64,000 nucleotides of DNA, taken from contig CAWFTP010000002.1 in the NCBI GenBank assembly GCA_963818885.1, positions 1 through 64,000 of the forward strand. The letters run 5' to 3'. Below the pieces are notes generated by a model. It did not search any database, had not been told where the DNA came from, and saw only the letters and a list, made by a program, of their open reading frames with translations. The DNA comes from DATFDN01 sp963818885. GTDB lineage: Bacteria > Pseudomonadota > Alphaproteobacteria > Acetobacterales > Acetobacteraceae. A program made the position numbers and the translations under genes. Below, one piece after another: positions 18,095 to 27,761 of the stretch. How positions within the stretch are numbered: position 1 is the stretch's first letter; every line of letters begins with the position of its first letter.

Positions 18095-18786
18095 TGAATC
18101 TCCCCCAACTCGCGAATCGCCTCGCGCAATTTCGCCGGGCTGAAATCGGGCGAGCGGCAGATGTCGAGGATGACCTTCTCCCGCCGGGCCATCAGGTCGA
18201 TCGCCGCCGGCAGCTTCGTTACCGCATCGGCGGGGACGACGACCGCCCCGTGCCTGTCGGCATGGATGACGTCGTCATGCGCGGCGTTCATCCCATGGAC
18301 GTTCACCGGCTTGCCGAAATCAACCAAATGCACATGCGCATGGCTCGGGCAAACCATGCCGCCGATGATCTGGAAGCCCTCGGCCCAGGCGTCGATGTCG
18401 CGATAGGATCCGTTGGTGACGCAGCCAAGCGCGCCGAGCGCCTTGTGCACCGCCGAATGCACCTCCCCCCAGAAGGCACCGTAGCCGGGCGTGTCGTCCA
18501 GGTCCTGCAGGACGACCACCGTCGGCAGGCCGGCATCCGCCACATAATCATACCAGTCGAGCCGGTTGGCGACCTTGCCGCGCGGCGCCTCCTTCGCGCG
18601 GATCATGCCGACGCGGGCGAGACCGACGATCGGCGGCAGCTTGGGCTCGATCGGCACCAGGGGTTGCGTGGTGAATCCGATCGCCCGGCGCTCCGGACAG
18701 ACGATCTCCAGCCCGTTGCAAATCGTGGGCGTGTCCCATTGCTTGAGGACATCGAGGTCGGCACGGGTGAAGCTTCGCTCTGCCAA
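18091..18786 (-). CDS. RraA family protein (aldolase/regulator-like)
   Basis: A 231-residue member of the RraA family, which includes inhibitors of RNase E and class II 4-hydroxy-4-methyl-2-oxoglutarate/oxaloacetate aldolases. The signature region is AFWGEVHSAVHKALGALGCV followed by TNGSYRDID, where the Arg-Asp pair is the substrate/metal site of the aldolase members. PTVVVLQDLDDTPG precedes it. The catabolic neighbourhood (M20 hydrolase, dehydrogenases) favours an enzyme over an RNase regulator. sufE overlaps its stop by 4 nt. Confidence 0.82.
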   Translation of the reverse strand: MAERSFTRADLDVLKQWDTPTICNGLEIVCPERRAIGFTTQPLVPIEPKLPPIVGLARVGMIRAKEAPRGKVANRLDWYDYVADAGLPTVVVLQDLDDTPGYGAFWGEVHSAVHKALGALGCVTNGSYRDIDAWAEGFQIIGGMVCPSHAHVHLVDFGKPVNVHGMNAAHDDVIHADRHGAVVVPADAVTKLPAAIDLMARREKVILDICRSPDFSPAKLREAIRELGEIH

Positions 18787-18807
18787 GGTTCGTCTCCTTC
18801 AGGACCG

Positions 18808-19953
18808 TCAGTCGGCCAGCGCCCGCTTTGCCACGCTCGCGAGATAGGTCGCCGCCGCGGGCAAGATCGCGTCGTTGTAGTTGTAGCCGGCATTGTGCAG
18901 CTCGGCGCTCGGACCGTTGCCGATCCAGGCGAACGCGCCGGGCTTTTCCGCGAGATACCAGCTGAAATCCTCGCCGGTCATTGCCGGCGGCATGTCGCGG
19001 CGCACCGTCAGCCCTGCACCGCTCGCCGCCTCCTCCGCCAGCGCGCCTTCCGTCTCGGTATTCGCGGTGACGATGTTGCCGTGGGTGATAGAGACGTCGA
19101 CCTGCACTCCGAATGTCTGGCCGATGCCGGCGGCGACGCGGTACATCGCCGCGTCGACGGCGTCGCGCACCTCGTTGCGCAGGCTGCGCATCGTGCCGCG
19201 CATCCGCGCGATATCGGGAATCTGATTCGCCGCGCTGCCCGCCTCCATGATGCAGATGGAGATCACCGCGGCGTCGAGCGGGCTCGTTTCCCGCGAGACG
19301 ATCGACTGCAGGGCGATGAGCAGGTGCGCGGCCGCGACCATCGGGTCGCGGGCCTGCTGCGGGATCGCGGCGTGTCCGGATCGTCCGCGCACGACGAACT
19401 CGAGCCGCCCGCCGGAGGCCATGACCGGCCCGTGATGGATCTGCACGGTCCCAGCTCCCAGACCAGGCCAGTTGTGGTAGCCGAAGATGCGTTCCATCGG
19501 GAAACGCGAGAACAGGCCGTCGGCGATCATTGCCTTCGCGCCGCCGCCGCCCTCCTCGGCCGGCTGGAAGACGAGGTGGACCGTCCCGGTCCAGCTCGTG
19601 TCGCGCGCGAGCAGGGCAGCAGCGCCGAGCAGAGAGGTGGTGTGGCCGTCATGCCCGCAGGCGTGCATCACGCCGGGATTGACCGATGCGTACGGAAGCC
19701 CGGTCGTTTCCGTGATCGGCAGCGCATCCATGTCGGCGCGCAGGCCGACGCTGCGGTTCGAGTTGCCGCGGCTAAGGGTGGCGACGACGCCGTGCCCACC
19801 GACTCCGGCGGTGAAAGGCACGCCTAGTTCCCGCAGCCGTTCGCAGACGAAAGCCGAGGTGGCCACCTCCTCCCGCGACAGTTCCGGGTGATTATGCAGG
19901 TGGCGCCGCCATCCGGTCAGCGTGTCGGCGAGGCTCTGGTCCATGCCGCTCAT
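18808..19953 (-). CDS. M20 family amidohydrolase (HipO-like)
   Basis: A 381-residue metal-dependent amidohydrolase of the M20D/hippurate hydrolase type. Metal-binding motifs are HACGHDGHTTSLL and QPAEEGGGGAKAMI, with another ligand in ERIFGYHNWPGL and the dimerisation segment SGHAAIPQQARDPM. RADMDALPI is the family block near residue 70. It cleaves N-acyl amino acids or similar amides in the cytoplasm. Start ATG 19953 has AAGGGA upstream. Confidence 0.93.
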   Translation of the reverse strand: MSGMDQSLADTLTGWRRHLHNHPELSREEVATSAFVCERLRELGVPFTAGVGGHGVVATLSRGNSNRSVGLRADMDALPITETTGLPYASVNPGVMHACGHDGHTTSLLGAAALLARDTSWTGTVHLVFQPAEEGGGGAKAMIADGLFSRFPMERIFGYHNWPGLGAGTVQIHHGPVMASGGRLEFVVRGRSGHAAIPQQARDPMVAAAHLLIALQSIVSRETSPLDAAVISICIMEAGSAANQIPDIARMRGTMRSLRNEVRDAVDAAMYRVAAGIGQTFGVQVDVSITHGNIVTANTETEGALAEEAASGAGLTVRRDMPPAMTGEDFSWYLAEKPGAFAWIGNGPSAELHNAGYNYNDAILPAAATYLASVAKRALAD

Positions 19954-19969
19954 AGTGGTCCCTTGAGGA

Positions 19970-20977
19970 TCAGACGGAGTCGTTACCAATGCGGACTAGC
20001 AGCTTGCCGAAGTTCCTGCCCGCCAGGATGTCGGCGAGACCGCGCGGCGCATTCTCCAGCCCGTCGATGATGTCCTCGCGGTAGCGCAGACTGCGGTCAG
20101 CGACCCATGGCCGGGCAAGGGCGCGCCATTCGGCCAGCCGTTCCGGTTTGTCGGAAACGATCAGCCCCTGAATGCGCACGCGCTGCCTGACGACGAACAT
20201 CAGGTTAGGACCCGGTGCGGGCGTTCTATCGTTGTATTCGGCCACCATGCCGCACATGACGACGCGCGAGAACGGGTCCAAGAGCTTGAACACCGCCTCC
20301 TGCACGCGTCCGCCGACATTCTCGAAATAGACGTCGATACCATTGGGACAGGCGACCGCCAGCTCGGCATCGAGATCGCCCGTGCGGTGGTCGATGCAAT
20401 CGTCGAAGCCCAGCTCGCCCTGAACGTAGAGACACTTATCCGGCCCGCCGGCGATGCCGATGACCCGAGCCCCGGTGCGCTTGGCGATCTGTCCGGCGAC
20501 CGAGCCGACCGCACCTGAAGCGGCGGAGACGACAACCGTCTCTCCGGTCTTGGGCTCGCCGATATCCTTCATGCCGGAATAGGCCGTAGTCCCCGGCATT
20601 CCCAGCACGCCGAGATAGGTCGAGAGCGGCGGCCCCTGGCGGTCGAGCTTCGCGACCTGTCCGGCCTGCGCGACGTTGTGGGTCGACCAGCCGCGCGGGC
20701 CGGACACGATGTCGCCGATCGCGAGGCCGGGTGCGGCGGAGGCGATGACCTCGCCCACCGTCTCTCCGGTCATCACCTCGCCGATTTGCACCGACGGCGC
20801 GTAGGATTTCTGCTCGGATAGCCGACCCCGCATGTAGGGGTCTATCGAGAGCCAGATCGTCCGGCTGACGATCTCTCCGGGCGCCGGGTCGGGAATCGAG
20901 CCGTCGCGGATCTCGAAATCATCCGGTCGCGGGCTACCCTCCGGGCGCCGGCGCAGGACGACGGAGCGGCGCATCAC
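19970..20977 (-). CDS. NADP-dependent MDR oxidoreductase (zinc-independent)
   Basis: A 335-residue medium-chain reductase like prostaglandin/leukotriene reductases and curcumin reductase CurA, which reduce the C=C bond of enones with NADPH. Signatures are SIDPYMRGRL near residue 45, LGVLGMPGTTAYSGM, and the Rossmann motif VVVSAASGAVGSVAGQIAK. YFENVGGRVQEAVF is typical of this subfamily. No structural zinc cysteines are present. It overlaps the upstream zinc alcohol dehydrogenase by 4 nt (ATGA). Confidence 0.92.
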   Translation of the reverse strand: MMRRSVVLRRRPEGSPRPDDFEIRDGSIPDPAPGEIVSRTIWLSIDPYMRGRLSEQKSYAPSVQIGEVMTGETVGEVIASAAPGLAIGDIVSGPRGWSTHNVAQAGQVAKLDRQGPPLSTYLGVLGMPGTTAYSGMKDIGEPKTGETVVVSAASGAVGSVAGQIAKRTGARVIGIAGGPDKCLYVQGELGFDDCIDHRTGDLDAELAVACPNGIDVYFENVGGRVQEAVFKLLDPFSRVVMCGMVAEYNDRTPAPGPNLMFVVRQRVRIQGLIVSDKPERLAEWRALARPWVADRSLRYREDIIDGLENAPRGLADILAGRNFGKLLVRIGNDSV

Positions 20978-22035
20978 GCGGCCTCGGCGCGGAGCACCAA
21001 CCGGCCCGTCACCTTGCCGTCGCGCAGACGCATCAGCGCGTCGAATGCCTGCGACTGCGGGACCGTCGCGACCGGCAGCGCCGCGACGTCGCCTTTCTGG
21101 GCGAGCGCCACGAGAGCGCGCAAATCCTTCACCGTGCCGACGTAGCTGCCCTGGATGGTGATCGCGCGGATCGCCATCAGCGGCAGGGGCAGCATCAGCT
21201 CGCCGCCGAACAGGCCCACCTGCACCAGCTTGCCGCCCTTGCGGAGCGCGCCGAACGCGAAGCGCGCGGTAGCGGTGCCGTTCACCAGATCGATGATGGC
21301 GAGGACCGGGCCGCCCGCCGCCTCCATGATGCGCTTGGCGACGTCCTCGCCGTTGCCATCGACCGCCTTGGTGGCGCCGGCTTTCAGCGCCGCGGCACGC
21401 TTCTCTTCGCTGACATCGACGATGATGATGTTGCGATGGCCCATCGCCTTGAGGATGGCGATCGCGTTCATCCCGAGGCCGCCGGCGCCGACGATCACGA
21501 TCGGCTCCTCCGGCGCGATCGGCATCACCTTGGCGATCGCCGAATAAACCGTGATCCCCGAACAGGCATAGGTGGCCGCAACTGCGGGATCAAGTGTCCC
21601 AGGATCGATCAGGTGGCGAGGGTGCGGGGCAATCACGTGGCTGCCATAGCCGCCATTCTGCATGACGCCCAGGCTGCGGGGCGTCAGGCACATATTATCC
21701 TCGTCGGCGAGACAGGCGGAGCAGGTTCCGCAGCCGACCCAGGGATACACGATCCGGACGTCGCCGACCTTCACGCCCTTTGCCTCGGGGCCAAGCTTGA
21801 CGACCCGGCCAACGATCTCGTGGCCCATGGCGAGCGGCAGGACGAGGCCGCGGTCCTTGAGCGTCATGTGCTTGCCGCCGCCAACGTCGTAATAGCCTTC
21901 CCAAATATGCAGATCGGAGTGACAGACGCCGCAATGCGTCACCTCCAGCAGCACCTCGGTACCGGTCGGCTCCGGCGTTGGTAGTTCGATCCTTTCGAGC
22001 GGCTTCCCGTTCTCCACCACGGCCCAGGCGTGCAT
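20974..22035 (-). CDS. Zinc-dependent alcohol dehydrogenase
   Basis: A 353-residue zinc MDR alcohol dehydrogenase. Catalytic zinc ligands are in THCGVCHSDLH (Cys) and LAMGHEIVGRV (His-Glu); structural zinc cysteines are in GCGTCSACLADEDNMC; the NAD fold has IVIVGAGGLGMNAIAIL followed by VDVSEEK, an acidic end typical of NAD preference. ATG 22035 is preceded by GGGGAG. It is probably co-transcribed with the downstream MDR reductase. Confidence 0.94.
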   Translation of the reverse strand: MHAWAVVENGKPLERIELPTPEPTGTEVLLEVTHCGVCHSDLHIWEGYYDVGGGKHMTLKDRGLVLPLAMGHEIVGRVVKLGPEAKGVKVGDVRIVYPWVGCGTCSACLADEDNMCLTPRSLGVMQNGGYGSHVIAPHPRHLIDPGTLDPAVAATYACSGITVYSAIAKVMPIAPEEPIVIVGAGGLGMNAIAILKAMGHRNIIIVDVSEEKRAAALKAGATKAVDGNGEDVAKRIMEAAGGPVLAIIDLVNGTATARFAFGALRKGGKLVQVGLFGGELMLPLPLMAIRAITIQGSYVGTVKDLRALVALAQKGDVAALPVATVPQSQAFDALMRLRDGKVTGRLVLRAEAA

Positions 22036-22092
22036 CCCGATCTCCCCCTCGTGGTGCGCTGAGCGCTGCTTTGGACGCGTGCCCAACGAGCG

Positions 22093-23080
22093 TCAAGCGC
22101 CGCCGCCGGGCAGCATCTCTTTGTTCATGACCCGGATCGGCTTGCCATCGAGAAACGCGAGGGCGTTCTCGACGCTCTCCGGATAGAACTGCGCCCAGGT
22201 TTCCCTCACGCCGTAGCCGAGATGCGGGGTCATGACGGTATTCGGCGCGCTGCGCAGGGGATGGCCCTGGGGCAACGGCTCCTGGTCGAACACGTCGAGC
22301 GCGGCGACGATCCGGCCGGCTTTGACTGCGTCGAGCAGGGCGGCCTCGTCCACGATCGGGCCGCGCGAGGTGTTCACCAGGATCGCGCCTTGCTTCATGC
22401 GGCCGATCTCGTCCCGGCCCACGAGTTCCGCGCGTGCGGTCGGACAGCACCAAGTGAATGCTGACCGCGTCTGACCACGCCAGCAGCTCGTCTTTTGGGA
22501 CGAGCCGGGCACCTGCCGCCTTCGCCTTCTCCTCCGTAAGGTTCTGGCTCCACGCAATCGTCTCCATGCCGAGCGCCTGGCCGTAATGGGCCATCTTGGA
22601 GCCGAGGCGACCAAGGCCGAGCAGGCCGAGGGTCTTGCCCTCGAGCGACATGCCGACCGGCACGCCTCGCTGGAAACCACCGGCGCGGATGGCGGCGTCC
22701 CCTGCCGCTAGCCCCCTTGCGGCGGCGATCAGCAGGCCGAGCGCGAGCTCAGCCGTTGCTGCGAGGCCGGGGCCGCTGCCGGTGTTGCAGACGACGATGC
22801 TGCGTTCGGTCGCGGTCGCCATGTCGAGCGAGAGCGTGCGCGCGCTGGTGGTCCCGAGCATCCTGAGCTTCGGGAGCCGGCGCAGGAGGGAGCCGGTGAA
22901 ATGGGTGCGTTCCCGCATCGCGAGCAGTATCTCGAAATCGGCGAGGCCAGCGGCGGCGGCGTCCTCGGTCGGGAAGGCATCGGCGAAGAACACCACCTCG
23001 GCGCGTGCCTCCAGCTTCGACCAATCGGCCGACCGCCGCGCAACATCCTGCCAGTCGTCCAAAACGCCGACCTTCACCAT
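22093..23080 (-). pseudogene. D-2-hydroxyacid dehydrogenase, frameshifted
   Basis: This belongs to the NAD-dependent D-2-hydroxyacid dehydrogenase family (phosphoglycerate dehydrogenase-like). The first frame has the N-terminal half and the Rossmann motif LGLLGLGRLGSKMAHYGQAL up to SIHLVLSDRTR. At about 22435 one extra base shifts the frame. The rest (ELVGRDEIGRMKQGAILVNT with SRGPIVDE, ALDVFDQEPLPQGHPL, TPHLGYGVRETW) is normal and contains the expected catalytic Glu and a terminal family block. Removing one base restores about 328 residues. The start ATG 23080 has GGGAGG. Confidence 0.85.
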
Positions 23081-23158
23081 CGCCACCTCCCAGATCGGAG
23101 AAAGGTGGAACGATCGGGATTTGTGTGCAAGACGTGCGACCGTAAGCGGAGATCGCCG

Positions 23159-23740
23159 ATGAGCGAAACGATCGAGCACGCGCGGGAGGGGATCGAGCAC
23201 GCCGATCACGCCGCTAGCCACGAGGGCGTGAGCAGCGCGCGCGTGATCGCCGTCTTGATTGCGATTCTCGCGGCGGCACTCGCGATCAGCGAGCTGGGCG
23301 AGAAGTCGGCAATGACGGCCTACCTCACCAGCCACATCGCGGTGTCGGATGACTACGCCTACTACCAGGAGAAGCACGTCCGCCAGACCACCGTGCAGAC
23401 GGAGGAGGCGTTGCTGCTCAGCCTGCCGAACGCCGCCGATCCGGCGATCCAGGCGCGCATCAAGGGCGCGCGCGAGGAGCAGGCGCGGCTCGCCGACAGC
23501 CCGAAGACCGGACAGGGGATGAAGCAGCTCCTGGAGCAGGCGGATCATGAACGGGAACGGCGCGACCATGCGGCGCATCTGGCGCACCATCTGGAAATCT
23601 CGGTCGGTGGCTTGCAGATCGCCATCGTGCTGGCGTCGGTCGCGGTGGTGACACGGGTGAATGCGCTCGCCTGGGCCGGCGCTGCGCTGGGTGCCGCGAT
23701 GTCGGTCTATGCGCTGCTGCTGTGGACGGGAGCGATCTAG
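23159..23740 (+). CDS. DUF4337 family membrane protein
   Basis: About 193 residues with one N-terminal transmembrane segment (ARVIAVLIAILAAALAISEL) and two close to the C-terminus (LQIAIVLASVAVVTRVNAL, AGAALGAAMSVYALLLW). The middle is a charged, probably coiled-coil soluble domain with AYYQEKHVRQTTVQTEEAL. This architecture is DUF4337, function unknown. It is divergent from the hydroxyacid dehydrogenase and ends 5 nt before fmt, so it may lead the fmt-truA operon. Confidence 0.8.
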   Translation: MSETIEHAREGIEHADHAASHEGVSSARVIAVLIAILAAALAISELGEKSAMTAYLTSHIAVSDDYAYYQEKHVRQTTVQTEEALLLSLPNAADPAIQARIKGAREEQARLADSPKTGQGMKQLLEQADHERERRDHAAHLAHHLEISVGGLQIAIVLASVAVVTRVNALAWAGAALGAAMSVYALLLWTGAI

Positions 23741-23745
23741 GCTCG

Positions 23746-24648
23746 ATGCGTCTTGCCTTCATGGGCAGCCCCGAGTTTGCTGTTCCGGCCCTGCGGGCGC
23801 TGCACGCGGCGGGGCACGAGATCGCGGCTGTCTACTGCCAGCCGCCACGCCCGGCCGGGCGGGGCCATGCGGTGCAGCGCTGTGCGGTGCATGTCGCGGC
23901 CGATGCGCTTGGGCTGGAGGTGCGCACACCCGCGCAGCTGCGCCGCGACGCCGCGGCGCATGCGGCATTCGCGGCACTGAAGCTGGATGCGGCGGTAGTC
24001 GCCGCGTATGGGCTGATCCTGCCGCAGCCGATGCTGGCGGCGCCGCGCCGGGGCTGCCTGAACATCCATGCGAGCCTGCTGCCGCGCTGGCGTGGCGCGG
24101 CGCCGATCCAGGCCGCCGTGCTGGCGGGCGATCCGCAGACCGGTATCACGATCATGCAGATGGACGAGGGGCTGGATACCGGGCCGATGCTGCTCTCGGA
24201 AAGCGTGCCGATCGGAGCGAAGACGACGAGTTCGGCGCTGCACGATGAGCTGGCGCAGATCGGCGCGCGGCTGATCGTGCAGGCGCTCGCGGAAGCGCCG
24301 GAGGCTGTCGCGCAGCATGGGCAGGCGACCTATGCCCCCAAGCTTACGCGCGAGGACGGGCGGATCGGATGGACCAAGCCGGCCGCGGCGCTGGAACGGC
24401 AGATCCGCGCCTTCGATCTCTGGCCGGGAAGCTTCACGACGCTTGCAGGAGAGGTGCTGAAAGTGCTGGCGGCGCATGTGGAGAGCGGTGAGGGAGAGGC
24501 CGGGATCACGCTCGACGACGCATTGCTGATCGCCTGCGGAACGGAGGCACTGCGGCTCACGCGCGTGCAGCTCGCCGGTCGAGGCGCGGTGGATGCGGCT
24601 GCGTTTCTGCGCGGCCACAAGCTGAGAGCGGGGACGCGGCTCGGGTGA
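23746..24648 (+). CDS. fmt: Methionyl-tRNA formyltransferase
   Basis: It formylates initiator Met-tRNA using 10-formyl-tetrahydrofolate. MRLAFMGSPEFAVPALRALH is the N-terminus; NIHASLLPRWRGAAPIQ contains the catalytic Asn and His; MQMDEGLDTGPML supplies the catalytic Asp. Length 300 is normal. In most bacteria def (peptide deformylase) precedes fmt; here a DUF4337 gene does. truA overlaps its end by GTGA. Confidence 0.96.
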   Translation: MRLAFMGSPEFAVPALRALHAAGHEIAAVYCQPPRPAGRGHAVQRCAVHVAADALGLEVRTPAQLRRDAAAHAAFAALKLDAAVVAAYGLILPQPMLAAPRRGCLNIHASLLPRWRGAAPIQAAVLAGDPQTGITIMQMDEGLDTGPMLLSESVPIGAKTTSSALHDELAQIGARLIVQALAEAPEAVAQHGQATYAPKLTREDGRIGWTKPAAALERQIRAFDLWPGSFTTLAGEVLKVLAAHVESGEGEAGITLDDALLIACGTEALRLTRVQLAGRGAVDAAAFLRGHKLRAGTRLG

Positions 24649-25412
24649 ACCGCTTCGCTCTGCTGATGGAATATGATGGGACCGGCTTCGTCGGGTGGCA
24701 GCGTCAGGCGAGCGGCGAGTCGATCCAGTCGGTGCTGGAGGCCGCTGCGTCGCGCCTCGGCCGGGGCGACCCGGTGGGCACGATCGTCGCCGGGCGCACC
24801 GATGCCGGCGTGCATGCGACGGGGCAGGTGGCGGAGCTGTCCCTGCCTGTGGCGATCGGCGCCGAACGGCTGCGCGAGGCACTGAACTTTCACATGAAGC
24901 CGCATCCTGTCGTGGTGCTGCGCGCCGCCCCCGCACGCGAAGGATGGAGCGCGCGCTTCTCGGCGATCAGGCGGCGCTATCGCTACGCGATCCTGAACCG
25001 CCGCACCCGGCCGACCCTGGAGGCGGGCCGCGTCTGGCACGTGCCGAAGGAGCTGGATGCAGACGCGATGCATCGGGCGGCGCAGCTGCTGCTGGGCCGG
25101 CACGATTTCACCAGCTTCCGCGCCGCCGCGTGTCAGGCGAAGAGCCCCTGGCGAACGCTCGATCGGCTCGACGTGTCGCGGCGCGGCGAACGGGTGAAGA
25201 TCGAGGCGGAGGCGCGCAGCTTTCTGCACCATCAGGTGCGGAATCTGGTCGGGACGCTGAAGCTGGTGGGTGACGGGAGCTGGGCGGTGGAACGGGTCGG
25301 CGCCGTGCTGGCAGCGCGCGACCGTGCCGCCGCCGGACCGACGGCGCCGGCGACCGGGCTTTGCCTAGTAGGGGTCGATTATCTCGAGGACCCGTTCGGC
25401 GCTACCCGATGA
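24645..25412 (+). CDS. truA: tRNA pseudouridine(38-40) synthase
   Basis: TruA isomerises uridines 38-40 in the anticodon arm of tRNAs. The catalytic Asp is in VAGRTDAGVHATGQV. MEYDGTGFVGWQRQ is the N-terminal motif and RSFLHHQVRNLVGTL the C-terminal one. The GTG start overlaps the fmt stop by 4 nt. The 3' end overlaps the convergent CoA-transferase gene by 11 nt. Confidence 0.96.
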   Translation: MNRFALLMEYDGTGFVGWQRQASGESIQSVLEAAASRLGRGDPVGTIVAGRTDAGVHATGQVAELSLPVAIGAERLREALNFHMKPHPVVVLRAAPAREGWSARFSAIRRRYRYAILNRRTRPTLEAGRVWHVPKELDADAMHRAAQLLLGRHDFTSFRAAACQAKSPWRTLDRLDVSRRGERVKIEAEARSFLHHQVRNLVGTLKLVGDGSWAVERVGAVLAARDRAAAGPTAPATGLCLVGVDYLEDPFGATR

Positions 25413-26607
25413 CGCCGAGCCCGCGCAGCCGGTCGATCTCGCCCTCGCTATAGCCCGCATCGGCGAGCACGGCGGCGCTGTGCACGCCAACGCCGGCCGC
25501 CATTTGGGGCGCGAGCTTGGGCGCACCGTCGACGTGGAATGGGCTCATGACGGTCAGTATGTCGCTGTCCTCGAACGGCACCAGCGCCTGCACCGCGCGC
25601 GCCTGGCGATCCTGCGCGAGATCACCGGGGCGTGCGACCAGGCCGAAAGTGACGCCCGCTTCGTGCATCACGGCTTGCCAGTCGGAAAGGTCACGTTCGG
25701 CAAAGGCTGCATCGAGTGCTGCGATCAGCACGGCGGCGTTCGTGCGCCGATCGGCTTGAGTGGCGAAGCGCGCGTCCTCGGCGATCTCCGGATGGCCCAG
25801 AGCGGCGCAGAAGGGGCGGAACTGACGTTCCTCGTTCAGCATCGACAGGATGAACCAGCGATCGTCGCGGGTGCGGTAGGTATTAGTAAGAGCGTTCGCC
25901 ACCTGGTCTCGCGGGGGCCGTGGGATGAAGCGGGCGCCGCACAGCGCCGCCTGGGCGAAGAATCCGTTTGCCCATAGGCCGTTGGCGAGCAGGGAGGAGT
26001 GGACCATGCCGCCCTTGCCGGTACGCTCGCGCCGGTAGAGCGCGGTGACGATCGCGCCGTAGAGCCCCATTGCGCTGGGATGGTCGCCCATGCCGGGTGC
26101 CGAGCGAGCCGGCGGAGCATCGTGGTGCGCGCGCACCATGTCCATCAGGCCTGAGCGTGCCCACCAGGCGGTGGAATCGAAGCCGGATTTCTCCGCCTCC
26201 TCCCCCGTCTCCCCGTAGGCGCTGAACGCGGCGTAGATCAGTCGCGGATTGAGCGGCGTCAAGTCCTCGGGCGCGAGGCTGAGGCGGCGGCGCACCGGGC
26301 GCGGGTAGTTGGTGATGAACACGTCGGCCTGTGCGACGAGCCGATACAGCACGTCCCGGCCTTCCGCGCTCTTCAGGTCGAGCGCGAGGCTGCGCTTGTT
26401 CCGCCCCGTCAGCATCCACGCATAGTCGTGCGGGCTGGCCGGCTGGCCGGGCATCAGGCCGAGGTTGCGATACGGATCGCCGGTGCCGGGCGGCTCGATC
26501 TTCACCACGTCGGCGCCGAAATCGCTCAGCACCGTCGCCGCCGCGGGCGCGGCGATGAAGCTCGCGCAGTCGATCACCTTGAGGCCGGCGAAGATCGGGT
26601 CCGACAT
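25402..26607 (-). CDS. Family III CoA-transferase (CaiB/BaiF)
   Basis: About 401 residues of the CaiB/BaiF type, which moves CoA between carboxylic acids. IDCASFIAAPAAATVLSDFG and DVVKIEPPGTGDPYR are the N-terminal signatures; ALDLKSAEGRDVLYRLV follows, and the catalytic Asp is expected in the segment after SAYGETGE. ATG 26607 lies directly after the thiolase stop (26610). With the thiolase and DUF35 genes it forms an acyl-CoA operon, so a CoA-activated substrate is probable. Confidence 0.9.
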   Translation of the reverse strand: MSDPIFAGLKVIDCASFIAAPAAATVLSDFGADVVKIEPPGTGDPYRNLGLMPGQPASPHDYAWMLTGRNKRSLALDLKSAEGRDVLYRLVAQADVFITNYPRPVRRRLSLAPEDLTPLNPRLIYAAFSAYGETGEEAEKSGFDSTAWWARSGLMDMVRAHHDAPPARSAPGMGDHPSAMGLYGAIVTALYRRERTGKGGMVHSSLLANGLWANGFFAQAALCGARFIPRPPRDQVANALTNTYRTRDDRWFILSMLNEERQFRPFCAALGHPEIAEDARFATQADRRTNAAVLIAALDAAFAERDLSDWQAVMHEAGVTFGLVARPGDLAQDRQARAVQALVPFEDSDILTVMSPFHVDGAPKLAPQMAAGVGVHSAAVLADAGYSEGEIDRLRGLGVIG

Positions 26608-26609
26608 GC

Positions 26610-27757
26610 TTAGGGTCGCTGGTTGCCGAAGACGATCGTGCCCGACGCGGCGAACATGCCCCCGACGCCGTGACAGACCGAGATCTTCGCGCCCTCGATC
26701 TGCGCCGGTGCGATCCCGCGCATCTGCCGGTACGCTCTCCTGCAGCGCGAACATCCCGTACATGCCGGAATGCGCGTAGGAGAGGCCGCCGCCGTTGGTG
26801 TTGACCGGCAGCTTGCTGCCCGGTGCGGTGTTGCGCCCGGCGATGAAGGCACCCGCCTCGCCGCGTCCGACGAAACCCAGGTCTTCAAGTCCGTACAACG
26901 GCAGATGCGCGAAGGCGTCGTAGATCATCAGGTGATCGACATCCTTGTGCGCGAGGCCGGCCGCCTTCATCGCGGTCGGGCCGGCCACGCGAAACGCGCG
27001 CGAGGAGGTGAAGTCCTCCATCTGGCTGACCATCGGGGTCTCGACGCTTTCGCCCGTACCGAGGATGTAGACCGGCTTCTGCTTCATGTCCTTGGCACGA
27101 TCAGCCGAGGTGAGGATCAGCGCCCCACCGCCGTCCGAGACAAGGCAGCACTGCAGCAGCCGGAACGGGTAGGCGATCATGCGCGAGCCCAGCACGTCCT
27201 CGACGGTCAGCGGATCGCGGAAGGTTGCGCGCGGGTTCTTCGCCGCCCATTCGCGCTGCACGACGGAGACCATTGCGATCTGCTCGTGCGTGACGCCGGT
27301 ACTGCTTCATGTAGCGCAGCACCGGAATCGGAAACAGCGAGGGCGGGCCCATCGGTCCGTAGGGCTGCTCGAACTGGCCGGCGAGACTGTCGGGCGGCAC
27401 CGTGCGGCCAGGATTGCCGACGCGCGACTTGCCGCTCTCGCCATGCGTGATCAGCACCGCCTTGCAGAGCCCTGAGGAGATGGCGGCGGCGGCGTGGCGC
27501 ACATGGATCATGAAGGAGCAGCCGCCGACCGAGGTGCCGTCGACCCAGTTCGGCGTGATGCCGAGGTAATGCGCGATCTGCACCGGCGTCTCGACCGCGC
27601 AGGCGACGCCGTCGATATCCTTCGGCGTGAGGCCGCAATCCGCCATCGCGTTCAGCGCCGCGTCGGCGTGGAGCTGGATCTGAGAGAGGTCGGGGATGGT
27701 GCCGAGCTTGGTGGTTTCCGAGGCGCCGACGACGGCGATCTCTCCTGGCTTCAACAT
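26610..27757 (-). pseudogene. Thiolase-like acyl-CoA acetyltransferase, two frameshifts
   Basis: A member of the thiolase superfamily related to SCP-x/lipid-transfer thiolases that pair with DUF35 proteins. Segment 1 (27757 to about 27300) has KPGEIAVVGASETTKLGTI and VGGCSFMIHVRHAAAAISSG. Segment 2 (to about 26740) has LQCCLVSDGGGALILTSADR and DVDHLMIYDAFAHLPLYGLE. Segment 3 has GAKISVCHGVGGMFAASGTI. Each break is repaired by removing one base (an extra C near 27300, an extra A near 26735), giving about 381 residues. DUF35 lies 4 nt upstream and the CoA-transferase 2 nt downstream. Confidence 0.85.
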
Positions 27758-27761
27758 GGGC

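Noticed and set aside
18094..19827. A 577-codon plus-strand frame across the RraA-like and M20 genes
   Set aside because: It is antisense to both conserved genes and its Arg/Ala/Gly-rich translation is typical of a shadow frame.
25402..27273. A fused thiolase-CoA-transferase protein of 623 residues
   Set aside because: The fusion arises only because a frameshift in the thiolase gene runs into the next gene; the normal thiolase C-terminus and the CoA-transferase start are both present.
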